28,057 nucleotides of DNA, from the IMG/VR virus record IMGVR_UViG_3300020446_000058, positions 1-28,057 of that record, one strand, 5' to 3'. The stretch is from a virus. The notes under the pieces are model-generated. The model worked only from the letters and a program-made list of their open reading frames with translations, was not told the origin of the DNA and did no database searches. Position numbers and translations under genes: made by a program. Numbering within the stretch: the stretch's first letter is position 1; each line of letters opens with the position of its first letter. Positions 1-6,605 of the stretch are shown one piece after another.

Positions 1-2630
1 TTCTTGCTAGGTGCTTTAAGGTCAGATCCAGGATTTTGGCGTTCGTAACTTTTTCTGCCTTTTTCATTAAGTCCTCCTGCCTTATTTTTTCCCTCTTTTC
101 GTTGCCATGCTGCTGATGCTTCTGTGACATTTAATTCTTGCCTCCAATTGGAGTAATCTTCTTTTTTAACACAATTATTATATCTCTTTCCGAACATCAT
201 CTTTGTGCCCTTTTTTTCGTAACCAGGCCAGCACTTCTTTGCCTCGGTGATCTGTTTTGTCCCTGCCCACTGACCATTTTCGTTGGTAACTGGTTTGAGA
301 TCATTAGGTCCTATGATGTCTGTAACATCTGCTATCAATTGACCGTCAGAGTTATTTATGTCAACACTCTCTTTACGACTATTTCCCCAGTTTGCAGCAC
401 CGACTTTACGACACTTTACTAATGCACCTGACGCATATGCTGATGGCCATACGGAATACCTTGACTTGACCTTATGGTAACAAGCATCTTTTGATCCACT
501 ACCCTTTCCTTTTTTGTCTTTAACTTCACTAATAACTAATTCATCTCCAACCTCTACATTATTATCAGAGAACCAACCACGATTTACCTCAATAGCATAA
601 ATGATTTGTCCATCAGAGGTGACAGGTGTTTCACTATTAGGTTCTAATTCTTTGATACTATCAATAATTCCATCCTCTGTGACAAATGCAACATCAAGAG
701 GTATTGATGTATTTCTCATAAAGAATGAATGTTGACCAACACTATCAAAAATAAAGAGCATACCTCTATCATTCTCAAGACTTTCACGGAACATTAATCC
801 TCTATTAAAATCTCTCATATTATTTGGTATTTCAACCTGAAGAGGTAAATCAATATATTCTGCCTCTTCATATTTGTTTCTACCTGATGGTGATGGTTGT
901 GTACTATCAAAATGAGGATTATTTTTAGCAGCTTGAGATTGTGATGCCTTTTGCTTTTCTAATTTTTTTGCTTTCTTGTCAAGAAAATCTTTCATAACAC
1001 CAGATGGTTTGCCAGATCCTTTTGCCATACCTGTTGTAGAAAATCCCTCACCAATACCTGCCTTTCTTAATCTTTTTGCCTGACTTGTATGCATTTTAAC
1101 AGCAGCGTCTAATTCTTTAGCGATTTTTTTCACATTTTTTGGAACATGTTTTTCTTCATTAAATTCAAAATTATCTTTCCAATTTGAATATTCTTCTCTG
1201 TTAACAACTAACGCTTTATAGGTTGGACTTTTCTTCTCTACTGGCATACCTGCTCTCCTTTTAGATTTGTTTCCTGCACCTCTGTCTGTTTCTGTAGGAA
1301 TATTTTTAATTGCTGATTGTGCTGTGGGTGGGTGTACAGACATTAATTTTGCCTTTCTTGAAACTCCTTTTCCACCATAAGATTCTTTCATTTTTTTCTT
1401 CCTTGGACTGTCAGTTGATACGTATGTTGGTTTTGCAGCACCAGATTTTGCTTGTTGACCAGGATCTGCTTTCTTTTTACGACGAGCAGCGGATAATCTT
1501 TCTGCTTTTGACATGCTGGCACGTTTAGCAGATGAAACACATTTAGGTGTGCCTTCACCAGGTTCATCACTTGCACAAGTTCCACCTGTGACAACATTTA
1601 CCCAACCACCTTTTCCGTCTTTGGATTTAGAACCTTTGAACCATTTGTGTAAGGAACCTTCATTCATGTTTTTTGGTTTTTTACCCTTCTTCTTCATATT
1701 TATAGCGATGGCAGCTTGCTGTGCAGGGTTTGCTGCTTCATTCATCTTTTTAGTTTTCTTTTTCATCGAGTTGATATACTTTCGATAGACAGCTGCTTCA
1801 GAAGTTTTTCCCATCTCCCTTGCTCTTTGTTCCATAGCAACAGCTGCTTGAATTTTATGAGCATGCGATCTTGAAGAATTACGTATTTTTGTGACAGATG
1901 CCTTTGCAGAAGCCACATCCTTAAAACCAAGTCCGTGAATAGTGCCTTTAGGATTTTCATCAGTATATAAATCAGAATGTTTTTTAGAATTTGCAGGTTG
2001 TCCTTTCTTACGAGGAATGCGAGGATTAGATTCCTCCTTTACCTCTTTACTATCAAGATAATCAGCAGCGGTATCCAAATAATCAGATGCCTTTGTAATT
2101 TTTGATTGTACCCATGCTTTAAAATTATCTTTTTTGTGAGTGTGTTTTTTTATTGTTTTTGATGCTCTCTTCGCTGTTTTTAATTGGTTGCGAATCATTT
2201 CTGGTTCATGATCATCTTTATCTTCCTTCATACTTTTTTTACCATAAGTTTTACAAGGTGTTTGACCACAACCACAATTTTCATTAGAACTCATTTTATC
2301 AAGATAATCTGCCTGTGCTTTATGCATCTTGGTAGATTTACGAAGTTGTTTTACAATTTTTTTAATTCTCTTACCATCAAATCCTTCACTCATTCCTCCT
2401 CCATTTCCACCACCATTGCCACCACCATTGCTACCGTTACCACCGTTAGAATTGCTGTGACCATTTCCATTTCCTTTTCCGTTTGAATGTCCATTTCCAT
2501 TTCCATTCTTTTTATCATCTTCAGTTTCTTTACGAAGATAACCACCTAATCCCCTACGATATCCGACAGGAATCTTCTTACACTTTTTATCAGTGTAGCA
2601 ATAGTAGTAACCAATTTTACATTTCTTCAC
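1..2630 (-). CDS. Lysine-rich mosaic phage protein with DUF192 domain, partial (3' end beyond window)
   Basis: I translated this frame by hand: 876 sense codons run from GTG (2630) to the window edge with no stop. An in-frame TGA lies six codons upstream, so GTG is the first credible start; the next in-frame ATG (residue 80) would remove a conserved-looking N-terminus. Modules in order: Cys motif YYYCYTDKKC (residues 8-17); Asn/Gly linker (42-79); helical motif with KMHKAQADYL (87-113); CGCGQTPC (119-126); DENPKGTIHG module (224-290); DUF5872-like module with GGWVNVVTGG (325-418); second helical motif with KMHTSQAKRL (498-525); DUF192 domain (about 594-700); CYHKVKSRYSVW module (715-749); CWPGYEKKGTK motif (797-824); DUF6321-like RKEGKNKAGGLN motif (838 to edge). 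Several of these modules recur in marine myophage proteins as I remember them. It begins 5 bp after the gp16 stop, where gene 17 is expected. Function is unknown; a basic, virion-associated protein is an inference. Confidence 0.85.
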   Translation of the reverse strand, partial: MKKCKIGYYYCYTDKKCKKIPVGYRRGLGGYLRKETEDDKKNGNGNGHSNGKGNGNGHSNSNGGNGSNGGGNGGGNGGGMSEGFDGKRIKKIVKQLRKSTKMHKAQADYLDKMSSNENCGCGQTPCKTYGKKSMKEDKDDHEPEMIRNQLKTAKRASKTIKKHTHKKDNFKAWVQSKITKASDYLDTAADYLDSKEVKEESNPRIPRKKGQPANSKKHSDLYTDENPKGTIHGLGFKDVASAKASVTKIRNSSRSHAHKIQAAVAMEQRAREMGKTSEAAVYRKYINSMKKKTKKMNEAANPAQQAAIAINMKKKGKKPKNMNEGSLHKWFKGSKSKDGKGGWVNVVTGGTCASDEPGEGTPKCVSSAKRASMSKAERLSAARRKKKADPGQQAKSGAAKPTYVSTDSPRKKKMKESYGGKGVSRKAKLMSVHPPTAQSAIKNIPTETDRGAGNKSKRRAGMPVEKKSPTYKALVVNREEYSNWKDNFEFNEEKHVPKNVKKIAKELDAAVKMHTSQAKRLRKAGIGEGFSTTGMAKGSGKPSGVMKDFLDKKAKKLEKQKASQSQAAKNNPHFDSTQPSPSGRNKYEEAEYIDLPLQVEIPNNMRDFNRGLMFRESLENDRGMLFIFDSVGQHSFFMRNTSIPLDVAFVTEDGIIDSIKELEPNSETPVTSDGQIIYAIEVNRGWFSDNNVEVGDELVISEVKDKKGKGSGSKDACYHKVKSRYSVWPSAYASGALVKCRKVGAANWGNSRKESVDINNSDGQLIADVTDIIGPNDLKPVTNENGQWAGTKQITEAKKCWPGYEKKGTKMMFGKRYNNCVKKEDYSNWRQELNVTEASAAWQRKEGKNKAGGLNEKGRKSYERQNPGSDLKAPSK
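531..851 (-). other. DUF192 domain within the mosaic protein
   Basis: Residues 594-700 of the mosaic protein show the DUF192 (COG1430) pattern: RGLMFRESL, then GMLFIFD, then FFMRNTSIPLDVAFV, then GIIDSI, a Thr/Pro stretch, and IYAIEVNRGWF followed by VEVGDEL. The usual family form reads GLM...GMLF.F...FWMKNT.IPLD...I, with VLEVNAG and a GD near the end, so nearly every hallmark is kept. The family is mostly small stand-alone bacterial proteins, often exported, with no settled function. Here it is an internal domain flanked by basic linkers. Confidence 0.8.
2394..2507 (-). repeat. Asn/Gly-rich low-complexity linker
   Basis: Thirty-eight consecutive codons (residues 42-79 of the mosaic protein) encode almost only Asn and Gly with a few Ser, His and Lys, as NGNGNGHS-type and NGGG-type units. 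The DNA is an imperfect 6-9 bp repeat. It separates the Cys-rich N-terminal motif from the rest of the protein and should be a flexible, disordered tether. Confidence 0.85.
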
Positions 2631-2635
2631 AATTA

Positions 2636-3067
2636 TTAAGTAGCGTCAGAATTGTCCTTATTATTTAGAAAACCTTGTTTTATCAATTTTGATAACTCTG
2701 ATGTAGATCCTACAAATAGAGCATTATTTGTGACATTCTTATTACTTTTATTATCATCTTCATTTACTTCTTTAACTTTTTTTTGTAAGTCTAATAATTT
2801 ATCAGTTGTATCTGCTACACTCTTAATCAACTGACCAGCAACTTCATATGCTCTGGGACTAGCAGTTTCACCTGCAACTTCCATAATACCATTAATTGCC
2901 TCTTGTCCTTTTTCAATTAGAGAATATAAATTTCCTCTCGTATAATCATAATCTTTATCTACGTCTTCTCCATTTACACTCTTCAACTCGTTCTTTTCAC
3001 CTTTTGGTGTTGGAACGATTTCAGACTCTATATTTAAAGCCTCATCAATAGAATCAAAACTAGACAT
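2636..3067 (-). CDS. gp16: Terminase small subunit gp16
   Basis: This protein of about 143 residues aligns with T4 gp16 (164 aa). It has a YDYTRGNLYSLIEKGQEAI helix (T4 DYGVVRRNMHFQQQMLMDA), an ASPRAYEVAGQLI segment (T4 DSPRHMEVFATLM), a coiled-coil-like DKLLDLQKKVKEV, and a C-terminal NNALFVGSTSEL (T4 NATVFMGSPTEL). T4 gp16 forms a ring that recognises concatemeric DNA and stimulates the gp17 packaging motor. The start lies in an ATGATGTCTAG overlap with the gp15 stop. I prefer the second ATG because an AGAGAA Shine-Dalgarno-like sequence directly abuts the first. A start further upstream (3151) would add about 28 residues that overlap the end of gp15 in another frame and have no counterpart in T4. 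Confidence 0.9.
   Translation of the reverse strand: MSSFDSIDEALNIESEIVPTPKGEKNELKSVNGEDVDKDYDYTRGNLYSLIEKGQEAINGIMEVAGETASPRAYEVAGQLIKSVADTTDKLLDLQKKVKEVNEDDNKSNKNVTNNALFVGSTSELSKLIKQGFLNNKDNSDAT
2662..2668 (-). promoter_or_regulatory. Possible degenerate late promoter CTAAATA upstream of the mosaic gene
   Basis: The minus strand reads CTAAATA in the last codons of gp16, with its end 31 bases before the GTG start at 2630. It differs from TATAAATA in the first positions. Seven-base AT-rich matches are frequent here by chance, so this is a weak call based on placement similar to the other two promoters. Confidence 0.3.
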
Positions 3068-4106
3068 CATTTCTCTGGGTTGGACTATAAACTCTACCAT
3101 CAGTATAGAAAGCAGTTGTTTCATTGAATCCAAAATTATCATCAATATCAACTAATGAATCATCAGCAGCACTCAATACATTAATAAAGATATTTTCAAT
3201 ATGAGTTGCTTTTGATGTTCCATCAACACCACGATCAACAACTAATGTTAAAGCATCAGGTATTTCAGTAATTTTCATAATTTCATTATCTATAATAATT
3301 CGATTACCTACTGCAAAATTACTAGAGTCATTAACAGCAAATCTTGTTTTTGATTTTGTTAATGCTTCACGAAGAGTTGCGGTATTATCGGAATTATAAT
3401 CTTGTAACGCTTTTGGTGTAGCAGAATATCTAACTTCACGTTTTGCTGTTTGTTGATTTGTATCTGCATAGTAATCAACCTGAACTTTCTTAATTAAACC
3501 ATCTGTAGTATCGGCAACAGGTCCAAATAGATATGTTTTTGCAGTAAATGTTAATGTGTATATTAATGCTCTTCGAGTTAAGAAATCACCTTCATAATCA
3601 TCTTGAAATGAAATATTATCTAACACAACAGGTATATCTCTTTTCTCTCCAATTGAATCTACTAAATCAATGGTTAAATTAAAAGATGGTTGAAAAAATG
3701 GTAATATCTGTTCGACAATTTGTAGAGCATCATCATTTAATTTTACAAGAATATTAAGTTCAAATCCAATATTATATGGAACAGGCATGAATACTTTTCT
3801 TAAATTAGTTCCATCGGATGCCTTAAATGTTTGTGTAATTCCAGATTTTCTTGTTGGATCATATGAGATATTTGTCATCTCAAATGACATTCTAGGTAAA
3901 GTAATTTGAACAGCTCTGTTTAATTCTGGTTGTTGTTCTAATCTTGCCAAAAACTTTTGCATTGGACCATATGCCAATGGCACTCTTAACTCACCACCAG
4001 GTTGACTTGTCGAACTTTTATGTCGAATACGAATATCATTAAAAATCGTACCAAACGCTACAACAGTCTTTCTTAATATTTGATGATAAAAATAAGTGCC
4101 TAACAT
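3060..4106 (-). CDS. gp15: Tail sheath stabiliser and completion protein gp15
   Basis: Residues 1-225 align closely with T4 gp15 (272 aa): YFYHQILRKTVVAFGTIF, RVPLAYGPMQKFL, LPRMSFEM, then the near-identical QIVEQILPFFQPSFN, and FGPVADTTDGLIKKVQVD followed by YAD. T4 gp15 is a hexameric terminator at the head-proximal end of tail tube and sheath and docks to gp13/gp14. At 348 residues it is longer than T4 gp15. The extra C-terminal part (about 254-305) holds a small module, IIIDNEIMKI...VVDRGVDGT...H, that also occurs in the two largest proteins of this window. The last residues (NFGFNETTAF and on) form a short tail after that module. The start codon shares one base with the gp14 stop (TAATG), which suggests coupled translation. 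Confidence 0.95.
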   Translation of the reverse strand: MLGTYFYHQILRKTVVAFGTIFNDIRIRHKSSTSQPGGELRVPLAYGPMQKFLARLEQQPELNRAVQITLPRMSFEMTNISYDPTRKSGITQTFKASDGTNLRKVFMPVPYNIGFELNILVKLNDDALQIVEQILPFFQPSFNLTIDLVDSIGEKRDIPVVLDNISFQDDYEGDFLTRRALIYTLTFTAKTYLFGPVADTTDGLIKKVQVDYYADTNQQTAKREVRYSATPKALQDYNSDNTATLREALTKSKTRFAVNDSSNFAVGNRIIIDNEIMKITEIPDALTLVVDRGVDGTSKATHIENIFINVLSAADDSLVDIDDNFGFNETTAFYTDGRVYSPTQRNDV

Positions 4107-5521
4107 TAGTATTGTCCAAATGGGTTAGTTTCAGTAAAATCAATCATGGAATCTGCCTCTGATTCTAATTCGTCATTAGAATCATACTCATCATATATAT
4201 CTCGATTATCATATGATCCTAATGTGTAAGATGCAAATTCTCCAGATATTGTCGATCCAGTTCCAATAATTGTTTCACCAGGTATGAATCCAGATATAGT
4301 TGAACCAATACCAACATTTGCAACTTTCAGTATCTTTGTATCTACATCCCAAGACCTTACTCTTGCCTCTGTAAGCGATGTTTCACCTCTTATAATCTCA
4401 TTATAGTAGAAAGTACCTAATCCAACTGCTGCAGGTGCAGAGAAGGATACTGCTGGAACTTGAGTATATCCGATACCAGGATTTGTGACGCGAATTGAAG
4501 TAACCTGCTTATCTGCATTGATGACTGCTTCTGCAATTGATGTGGTACCTGAACCAGTCGGACCAGCAACTGTGATTGTAGGAACAGCAGAATATCCACC
4601 ACCTTGATTAGTAACTGTGTAACTGATGACACCCTTCTGTGTGGTTTCAATAGAGCATGTTGCGATTGCACCTGTTCCATTTCCACCAATAATTGTTATT
4701 GTAGGTGGTGATGTATAACCAGAACCAGCATTTGTTAGTACAATTCTATCAATAGATTGAACCCCTGCCCTTGTTGTCGTGATTGCTACCGCTGTGGCAT
4801 TTACACCAGTAACACCAGGTGCTGTAGATATTGCGACTGTTGGAGTTGTTGTATATCCACTACCATCATTTGTTAAGAACAATTCTCTTACGTATCCAGT
4901 AGGTTGTGAGAGAACTGCAGTGGCTGTAGCAGTTGTTCCAGCACTCACTAAATTTAATGTAGTAATAAATCCTTCATCTTCAACTTGAGTGTCAATGTCA
5001 TCAATGGAAGTATCGATAACTTCACCTTCATATTCAAATAATTCACACTTCAATTGATAAACATAATTTTTGCCTAATTGATAAAAAGGTTCTTCATGTT
5101 CTACAAATTTTATTTCAAATAATCTCTGTCCTAATGGAAAATATACAAGATCTCCTTCTCTTGGTCTTGTATCTACAATAATTTCATCATCAGGTAGTGC
5201 AGTTAAAAATGCTCCGATGAAATCTTCAAATCTTTCTCTTGATATAGTAAGAGTTAATTCATCTCTCAAACTCATACCAAATTTGGTCATAATATCTCCT
5301 TGACCACCATATCCCTCATATGTGTTTACATAAGCTTCAATACTAAAGTTATCATCAAACTTTGCTTGCTGTACTTCTTCAATTATTGTCTGTCTATTTA
5401 CAAATTTTCTTGGAATATAGGTAACTTCGACACCATAAATTCCTAACTGTTCATTAATTAAATCTTGAACGAGTCTTTGCTCACTTGGAGATCCTTGTAG
5501 AAAGAAGGGATTTAAAGCCAT
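4106..5521 (-). CDS. gp14: Neck protein gp14 with internal GxGY-repeat insertion
   Basis: The N-terminal 165 residues and the C-terminus align with T4 gp14 (256 aa): GVEVTYIPRKFV (T4 GVECYYVPREYV), IEAYVNTYEGYGG, KFGMSLRDELTLTI, EGDLVYFP, LFEIKFVEHEEPFYQLG, and near the end DFTETNPFG (T4 FESSPFDND). T4 gp14 sits with gp13 under the portal and joins the finished tail to the head. At 471 residues it is almost twice the T4 length. The excess is mostly an insertion at residues 185-372 with four copies of a GSGY/GGGY/GIGY beta repeat spaced 41-46 residues. The tail is acidic (DIYDEYDSNDELESEADS). The start is 6 bp after the gp13 stop, with AGGA and GAG in the gp13 end as possible ribosome-binding sequence. 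Confidence 0.93.
   Translation of the reverse strand: MALNPFFLQGSPSEQRLVQDLINEQLGIYGVEVTYIPRKFVNRQTIIEEVQQAKFDDNFSIEAYVNTYEGYGGQGDIMTKFGMSLRDELTLTISRERFEDFIGAFLTALPDDEIIVDTRPREGDLVYFPLGQRLFEIKFVEHEEPFYQLGKNYVYQLKCELFEYEGEVIDTSIDDIDTQVEDEGFITTLNLVSAGTTATATAVLSQPTGYVRELFLTNDGSGYTTTPTVAISTAPGVTGVNATAVAITTTRAGVQSIDRIVLTNAGSGYTSPPTITIIGGNGTGAIATCSIETTQKGVISYTVTNQGGGYSAVPTITVAGPTGSGTTSIAEAVINADKQVTSIRVTNPGIGYTQVPAVSFSAPAAVGLGTFYYNEIIRGETSLTEARVRSWDVDTKILKVANVGIGSTISGFIPGETIIGTGSTISGEFASYTLGSYDNRDIYDEYDSNDELESEADSMIDFTETNPFGQY
4406..4969 (-). repeat. Four GxGY beta repeats inserted in gp14
   Basis: Residues 185-372 of gp14 contain four units of the form (V/I)xxIxLTNxGSGYTxxPTVxI, with the GxGY tetrads at 220, 266, 307 and 349. 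Units are followed by Gly/Ala/Thr-rich strands such as NATAVAI and GAIATCSIE. T4 gp14 has nothing comparable at this point. The repeat matches units seen in the giant protein, the DUF4815 protein and gp8 of this window. Confidence 0.85.
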
Positions 5522-5527
5522 GTCTCA

Positions 5528-6385
5528 TTATCCTATGAAATCAAGAGGTGGTAATTCATACTCAAGCATCATCTTATCTTTCAATGCAACGATGTCTCTT
5601 TCTGCATCTTCATATATCTCCCTACCATTTAATTCAATTCCACCAGGCAACTTAACTCCCTTGAATTTAATTAAATTTTGCCCCCACTGTCTTTTAATTA
5701 AAAGTGTAAGATACAATTTAAGGAATGGATCATTGTAGACTTTTGTAAAATCATCTGGATCTAATGCTCTGAAGCAATCAATTACAAGAAAATTATCAAC
5801 TGTTTGTGATCCATAATCTAAATCTAAATATAATCTATTTTGTCTTTTGTTGAATCTTATTTGTTTATCAGGTGTTAGTAAAAAATCTATATCTTCCAAA
5901 TATCTTTTTGTCATGGAGTATTGTAGCAACTCCACTGAATTGAAATAGTATAGATCGTTTAGAAACAATTGATATTTAATACTGAACATTCCAGCAGAAA
6001 TTGAACTGGAATCAAACTTAAATATTTTTTCAATTCCGATAACAGAATCTGGAACTTGTATAAAATTAGAGTTTTCTACAAAACTTGCAGTGGTTGTTCC
6101 ATAACCACTTATTGCAGTTGATGTTCCTGTAGTGGTTACAATACCAGCAGTATTATTACTATCACTGTCACTTCTTGCAGATCCTCTATCAATATCGTCT
6201 TGAGTAAATTGATATTTAAGATACATTCTTTCGACACCATCAAAGTGTCTTTCATTAAAGAGTTGTATTGCATCATCTACTAGATCATCAATTTGATCAT
6301 CATCAACATTAATCTCAAGGACTGGTGCACCAAGTTTCCTTAAACAATAATCGATTAATTGTGTCCTACTTGCTGGTTTCGCCAT
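5528..6385 (-). CDS. gp13: Neck protein gp13
   Basis: The 285-residue product aligns with T4 gp13 (309 aa). The N-terminus has LIDYCLRKLGAPVLEINVDDDQIDDLVDDAIQLF in pieces matching T4 [22 protein letters not shown] and the following helix, then ERHFDGVERMY (T4 EYHFNGVNKGY). The C-terminus has KLPGGIELNGREIYEDAERD (T4 LPGGVTIDGQRLIEEA) ending in PPLDFIG (T4 PPFGILVG). gp13 forms the upper part of the connector between portal and tail. A Ser/Thr/Gly-rich stretch at about residues 57-92 is probably a loop. Its start overlaps the upstream 75-residue gene by 20 bp, and gp14 follows after 6 bp, so gp13-gp14-gp15 form a translational unit. Confidence 0.95.
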   Translation of the reverse strand: MAKPASRTQLIDYCLRKLGAPVLEINVDDDQIDDLVDDAIQLFNERHFDGVERMYLKYQFTQDDIDRGSARSDSDSNNTAGIVTTTGTSTAISGYGTTTASFVENSNFIQVPDSVIGIEKIFKFDSSSISAGMFSIKYQLFLNDLYYFNSVELLQYSMTKRYLEDIDFLLTPDKQIRFNKRQNRLYLDLDYGSQTVDNFLVIDCFRALDPDDFTKVYNDPFLKLYLTLLIKRQWGQNLIKFKGVKLPGGIELNGREIYEDAERDIVALKDKMMLEYELPPLDFIG

Positions 6386-6593
6386 CTTCCTCTTCTAGAT
6401 CTGCTAATAATTCGTCATGTTTATCTTGTGTTTCTTTTAGTTGCTTTAATAATTCAGTCTTTTCTTCTAAAAAATCTTGAGTTAAAGTTTGAATTTTTGC
6501 TTCTAAAAGAACATTTTGATTTGAAATTGCTGACAATTTTTGATTATAAATTTGAATCAATACGTTAATGTCAACATCATTATTTTGTGTCAT
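6366..6593 (-). CDS. Small coiled-coil protein upstream of gp13
   Basis: This 75-residue product starts MTQNNDVDINVLIQIYNQKL and continues with heptad-like hydrophobic spacing through ISNQNVLLEAKIQTLTQDFLEEKTELLKQL, then ends in an acidic tail (LLADLEEEDGE). No signal peptide or membrane segment is seen. It lies 12 bp after the fibre-like gene and overlaps the start of gp13 by 20 bp, so it is very probably translated with gp13. Its position just before gene 13 is that of T4 wac (fibritin, a coiled coil), but it is far shorter and lacks a recognisable foldon, so I do not call it fibritin. It could be an assembly factor or a minor neck component. Confidence 0.75.
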   Translation of the reverse strand: MTQNNDVDINVLIQIYNQKLSAISNQNVLLEAKIQTLTQDFLEEKTELLKQLKETQDKHDELLADLEEEDGETSK

Positions 6594-6605
6594 TTGTTAA
6601 TACGT

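Noticed and set aside
138-422. Plus-strand ORF of 94 codons
   Set aside because: It lies wholly antisense to the mosaic protein, whose frame encodes recognisable motifs; the plus-strand product is a Phe/Cys/Leu-rich shadow.
1697-1704. TATAAATA on the minus strand inside the mosaic gene
   Set aside because: It is deep in a coding frame (Ala-Ile-Asn-Met codons) with no gene start nearby; a few such 8-mers are expected by chance.
2394-2507. Possible CRISPR or minisatellite array
   Set aside because: Units are 6-9 bp, in frame, without spacers, and encode an Asn/Gly linker.
3068-3151. N-terminal extension of gp16 with a hydrophobic start (MILMIILDSM...)
   Set aside because: It overlaps the conserved-looking end of gp15 in another frame, has no counterpart in T4 gp16, and a better start with a purine-rich site lies at 3067-3070.
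6366-6593. Calling the 75-residue protein fibritin (wac)
   Set aside because: It is far shorter than T4 fibritin and lacks a recognisable foldon; only position and coiled-coil character agree.
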